A DNA stretch of 7,630 nt from JBDHRG01 sp039807445 (GTDB lineage: Bacteria; Pseudomonadota; Gammaproteobacteria; Competibacterales; Competibacteraceae). The stretch covers positions 1 to 7,630 of the forward strand of contig JBDHRG010000178.1 in NCBI GenBank assembly GCA_039807445.1. The letters are read 5' to 3'. The first letter of the stretch is position 1. Each line of letters begins with the position of its first letter. The position numbers and the translations under genes are program-made. Positions 7,174 through 7,630 of the stretch are shown one piece after another. A model generated the notes under the pieces. It saw nothing but the letters and a program-made list of their open reading frames with translations, was not told the DNA's origin and did not search any database.

Positions 7174-7212
7174 ATAGAACTAGGTTCTATATTGGAACAA
7201 AGTATCACTCAA
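7174..7212 (-). promoter_or_regulatory. Operator and candidate promoter of the flavoprotein operon (site B)
   Basis: ATAGAAC (7174-7180), TAG, GTTCTAT (7184-7190) is a perfect 7-base-arm palindrome. Overlapping it, the minus strand reads GTTCCAATATAGAAC (7198 down to 7184), which matches 13 of 15 positions with the perfect palindrome GTTCTAATTTAGAAC at the TIM-barrel gene. Over 21 positions (7204 to 7184) the match is 17. A possible promoter on the minus strand is TTGAGT (7212-7207) with TAGAAC (7189-7184) at 17 bp spacing, which the operator would cover. The start site would then fall near 7178, just before the AGGAGGA ribosome site. The operator is well supported by the repeats; the promoter boxes are tentative. 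Confidence 0.6.
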
Positions 7213-7446
7213 GTTCGTCCGTGTCCAGCCCCTCCGCGAGGGCGTCGACCCGCCCCGGCGGCGCACGCCGCGACACCCGGCGCGAACGTGGGCTTGCCGG
7301 CGTGGAGACGGCCGCGTCGCCGGTGATCCCGGGCTCCCGTTCACCCTGACCGTGCCACGGCCCGCGGCGAGGCGCTTCGAAGGCTTGCCCCAGGGGGCGC
7401 TGGGGTTGCCGGTGGTGCTGCCGCGGCCGTTCCGCTTCGCTGCAGC
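7213..7446. other. GC-rich intergenic stretch with no supported gene
   Basis: This central part of the 390-bp region between the two divergent genes is very GC-rich, unlike the AT-rich flanks that carry the operators. Short frames exist on both strands but none has a good ribosome site, a recognisable domain or a sensible start. One plus-strand frame (about 7340-7472, containing FTLTVPRP, RRFEGLPQGALGLPVVLPRP and FRFAAA) has coding-like third positions and could be a decayed gene fragment. No terminator or RNA gene is apparent. Confidence 0.5.
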
Positions 7447-7476
7447 TTGCAATGAGAACCGGAGCAGTGTTAGTTT
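7447..7476 (+). promoter_or_regulatory. Candidate promoter of the TIM-barrel gene
   Basis: TTGCAA (7447-7452) is followed after 18 bp by TAGTTT (7471-7476), with a TG dinucleotide at 7468-7469 that could act as an extended -10. The spacing and the -10 hexamer are the same as in the candidate promoter of the IclR gene. The operator palindrome begins two bases after the -10 box, so a bound regulator would cover the start site. Identified by eye; other hexamer choices are possible. Confidence 0.4.
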
Positions 7477-7477
7477 A

Positions 7478-7509
7478 TGAAACATTGTTCTAATTTAGAA
7501 CATGTTTCA
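7478..7509. promoter_or_regulatory. Nested palindromic operator before the TIM-barrel gene (site C)
   Basis: The core GTTCTAATTTAGAAC (7487-7501) is a perfect palindrome of two 7-base arms around one base. It is flanked by a second perfect inverted pair, TGAAACAT (7478-7485) and ATGTTTCA (7502-7509), whose centre is offset by half a base pair. This is the best-formed of three related sites in the window, the others being upstream of the IclR gene and of the flavoprotein operon. It is most simply read as the binding site of the local IclR-type regulator, perhaps for two dimers. It ends 38 bases before the ATG of the downstream gene, too early and too AT-rich for a terminator. Confidence 0.7.
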
Positions 7510-7547
7510 CAAAATTCATCGCCCTGGAGTAAAGAGGACCCTTCCCC

Positions 7548-7630
7548 ATGAGCCCGTCCTACTCGCTCGCCCATCTGACCGTCCTGGACCTGCCGCCGCC
7601 CGAGCTCGTCTCGGTCGCGGCGCGAACCGG
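7548..7630 (+). CDS. Sugar-phosphate isomerase/epimerase-type TIM-barrel protein, N-terminal end (3' truncated by window)
   Basis: Only the first 27 complete codons are present. They begin MSPSYSLAHLTVLDLPPPEL and continue VSVAARTG. The pattern SLAHLTVL, then PPEL, then AARTG is typical of the first strand and helix of xylose-isomerase-like (AP endonuclease 2 fold) TIM-barrel proteins, where a conserved GYD/GVxLR stretch normally follows. The fold includes sugar epimerases and also 3-dehydroshikimate dehydratases, which would fit the AroE-like gene across the intergenic region, but the fragment is too short to decide. The ATG has GAGG (7534-7537) 10 bases upstream. The nested operator (site C) lies directly before it, linking it to the same regulator as the flavoprotein operon. 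Confidence 0.65.
   Translation, partial: MSPSYSLAHLTVLDLPPPELVSVAART

Noticed and set aside
7180..7485. Minus-strand 101-codon frame in the intergenic region
   Set aside because: It begins inside the operator of the TIM-barrel gene, has basic low-complexity content, and shows no domain or ribosome site.
7478..7509. Palindrome considered as a rho-independent terminator
   Set aside because: The stem is AT-rich with no following T run, and it lies 38 bases before a start codon in a promoter position. Related palindromes occur at two other promoters.

Overview
This high-GC window shows no mobile element, CRISPR array or RNA gene. The strong GC preference at third codon positions and the gene content (EamA exporter, YieH-like phosphatase, IclR-controlled flavoprotein genes) suggest a betaproteobacterium such as Burkholderiales or Rhodocyclales. 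That placement is an inference from style, not from a marker gene.

Layout: the left part (1-1851) reads rightward. It holds the 3' end of a TerC-family membrane protein gene, an EamA/DMT-type ten-helix transporter, and a HAD-superfamily phosphatase closely resembling E. coli YieH. Next comes a rightward IclR-family regulator (1909-2733). Converging on it is a leftward three-gene block (7157 down to 2759): a ketosteroid-dehydrogenase-like flavoprotein, a divergent shikimate-dehydrogenase-like enzyme, and a second flavoprotein of the same superfamily. Gaps inside the block are 25 and 51 bp, so it is probably one operon. A 390-bp intergenic region (7158-7547) separates it from a rightward gene cut by the window end, whose first 27 residues resemble sugar-phosphate isomerase/epimerase-type TIM-barrel proteins.

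The most informative signal is regulatory. Three related palindromic sites built on GTTCYAnTWTAGAAC lie upstream of iclR, upstream of the flavoprotein operon, and upstream of the TIM-barrel gene. This is the pattern expected if the local IclR protein controls itself and both divergent transcription units, which together would form one catabolic locus.

The enzyme set suggests oxidation of a cyclic, probably hydroxylated or keto-substituted, carboxylic acid. It comprises two flavin dehydrogenases that keep the Tyr/Gly positions of 3-ketosteroid dehydrogenases, an AroE-like dehydrogenase with a rewritten substrate pocket, and a TIM-barrel protein. No steroid-degradation genes are visible. A plausible but unproven reading is stepwise desaturation or aromatisation of an alicyclic keto acid, or a variant of quinate/shikimate breakdown. 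The substrate cannot be fixed from the sequence.
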